The notes under the pieces: model-generated | What the model saw: the letters and a program-made list of their open reading frames with translations, nothing else | Database searches by the model: none | What the model was told of the DNA's origin: nothing | Shown: piece after piece, positions 4,722-6,049 of the stretch | How positions within the stretch are numbered: the stretch's first letter is position 1 | How the letters are laid out: each line of letters starts with the position of its first letter | Translations under genes and position numbers: made by a program | Assembly (NCBI GenBank): GCA_023392115.1 | Contig: JAEVZT010000584.1 | Location: 1-6,049, forward strand | DNA length: 6,049 nucleotides | Origin: Chloroflexota bacterium | GTDB lineage: Bacteria; Chloroflexota; Anaerolineae; Aggregatilineales; Phototrophicaceae | Direction: 5' to 3'

Positions 4722-6049
4722 ATGAGCTACATTCCGCATACCGACGTCGAGCGGCAGCAGATGCTCGCCGCCATCGGCGTGCCGACTATCGAAGACCTGT
4801 TCGAGTCTGTCCCGTCAGCATTCCGCTTCCCGAAACTCGACCTGCCGCCCGCGATGAGCGAAATGGAAGTGTTGGCGGAGCTTCAGGCGCTCGCCGAAGC
4901 CAACGACAACGCGCAGGATTTCAGCCTGTTCCGGGGCGCGGGCGCGTATCAGCACTACATCCCGTCAGCCGTCAATCACATCCTCTTGCGCGGCGAGTTC
5001 TACACGGCGTACACGCCGTACCAGCCCGAAGTCAGTCAGGGCACGCTGCAAGCGATCTTCGAATACCAGACGATGATTACACAGCTAACCGGCATGGACG
5101 GCGCGAACGCCAGCCATTATGACGGCGCGACGAGCCTCGCCGAAGCGGTGACGGTGGCAGTCGACGCGGCGCGCGGCAAGCGCACCAAAATCATCCTCAG
5201 CCCGTACATTCACCCGCAGTATCGCGCCGTCGTCCGCACCTATCATCAGGGGAACAACTTGAACATCGTCGGCGATGAAGGTCCCGCCGAGATGGATGAC
5301 CTGCTCGCCATGCTAGACGATAACACTGCCATGTTCGCCGTCGCCTACCCGAACTTCCTCGGACAGATCGAGGACTTCCGCGAACTGGCGGACAAAGTCC
5401 ACGCTGCCGGCGCGCTGCTCGTCATCGTCGCTAACCCGATGGCGCTGGCGCTGTTCAAGAGTCCCGGCGAACTCGGGGGGGACATCGTCGTCGGCGAGGG
5501 GCAACCGCTCGGCATTCCGTTGAGCTTCGGCGGACCTTATCTCGGCTTCTTCGCCACGAAAATGGCGCACATGCGCCGAATCGCCGGGCGCATCGTCGGC
5601 GAAACCGTCGACAAGAACGGCAAGCGCGCCTATGTGATGACGCTTCGCCCGCGCGAGCAGGATATCCGCCGCGAGAAGGCGTCGAGCAACATCTGCACTA
5701 ATCAGGGCTTGATGGCGCTGGCGGCGACGGTTTACCTGTCGCTGATGGGCAAGAACGGTTTGCGCAAAGCGGCGGAACTGTCGTACCACAAGGCGCACTA
5801 TGCCGCCGACCAGATCGCCAAGCTCGACGGGTACGAAGTCGACACGACGAAGCCATTCTTCAACGAATTCATTGTCAAATGCCCGCGCCCGGTTAAGGAC
5901 ATTAACGAGCGGCTGCTCGAGGAAGGCATCATCGGCGGCTACGAGCTGGGGCGCGACTACCTGTACCTGTATGACCACATGCTGATCTGCGTCACCGAAA
6001 TGAATACGAAAGCGGAAATCGACGTACTGGTCGATGTTTTGCGTGAGGT
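4722..6049 (+). CDS. gcvPA: Glycine dehydrogenase (decarboxylating) subunit 1, GcvPA; 3' end cut by the window
   Basis: GcvPA is the N-terminal-half subunit of the heterodimeric P-protein, which decarboxylates glycine and passes the aminomethyl group to lipoylated GcvH. The PLP lysine lies in the partner GcvPB, so its absence here is expected. The frame runs without a stop from the ATG at 4722 to the last base: 442 full codons against about 445-450 for complete members, so only a few residues are missing. Signatures are MSYIPHTDVERQQML at the N-terminus, YTAYTPYQPEVSQGT (94-108), GEGQPLGIPLSFGGPYLG (from 258) and REKASSNICTNQG (317-329). GAGG lies 5 bases before the ATG. The gap to gcvH is 16 bases, so the two share a transcript. 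gcvPB is expected to follow outside the window. Confidence 0.97.
   Translation, partial: MSYIPHTDVERQQMLAAIGVPTIEDLFESVPSAFRFPKLDLPPAMSEMEVLAELQALAEANDNAQDFSLFRGAGAYQHYIPSAVNHILLRGEFYTAYTPYQPEVSQGTLQAIFEYQTMITQLTGMDGANASHYDGATSLAEAVTVAVDAARGKRTKIILSPYIHPQYRAVVRTYHQGNNLNIVGDEGPAEMDDLLAMLDDNTAMFAVAYPNFLGQIEDFRELADKVHAAGALLVIVANPMALALFKSPGELGGDIVVGEGQPLGIPLSFGGPYLGFFATKMAHMRRIAGRIVGETVDKNGKRAYVMTLRPREQDIRREKASSNICTNQGLMALAATVYLSLMGKNGLRKAAELSYHKAHYAADQIAKLDGYEVDTTKPFFNEFIVKCPRPVKDINERLLEEGIIGGYELGRDYLYLYDHMLICVTEMNTKAEIDVLVDVLRE

Noticed and set aside
5313..5978. A 221-codon minus-strand open frame opposite gcvPA
   Set aside because: It lies fully inside gcvPA, which matches its family along its whole length. 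The antisense frame is a by-product of GC-rich codon use.

Overview
The window looks like a piece of a GC-rich bacterial chromosome. It holds six clear protein genes, one probable very small gene and a glycine riboswitch. The best taxonomic guess is Chloroflexota (Anaerolineae-like). This rests on a Thr-Pro-rich linker after the membrane anchor of the Sco protein, on a glycine decarboxylase split into a separate GcvPA subunit, and on thermus-type (ba3) oxidase accessory genes. No rRNA or marker gene confirms the lineage.

Layout from left to right. (1) Bases 2-1186, plus strand: alanine racemase (alr), whose frame is still open at the left edge. (2) Bases 1193-2812, minus strand, convergent with alr: a two-gene copper-delivery unit. 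A periplasmic tandem-domain PCuAC chaperone comes first, followed 9 bases later by a membrane-anchored Sco protein. Both families deliver copper to the CuA site of cytochrome c oxidase. (3) Bases 2813-3293: a spacer of almost 500 bases with no convincing gene. It holds an extended -10 promoter for the copper unit and one strong hairpin. (4) Bases 3294-3410, minus strand: a 38-residue single-helix membrane protein that fits the subunit IIa family of ba3-type cytochrome oxidase. It supports the idea that this minus-strand block is about oxidase assembly. (5) Bases 3650-4078, plus strand: an unrecognised 142-residue soluble protein. (6) Bases 4120-6049, plus strand: promoter, single-aptamer glycine riboswitch, intrinsic terminator, then gcvH and gcvPA. 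GcvPA lacks only its last few residues at the window edge.

The gcv genes encode the lipoyl carrier protein and one half of the P-protein of the glycine cleavage system. Glycine sensing by the leader RNA should match their expression to glycine supply. gcvT and gcvPB are not in view; gcvPB is expected just past the right edge.

I did not find a wholly new system. The items most worth a second look are the tiny CoxIIa-like gene, the wiring of the riboswitch, the hairpin and long spacer between the minus-strand units, and the duplicated PCuAC protein.
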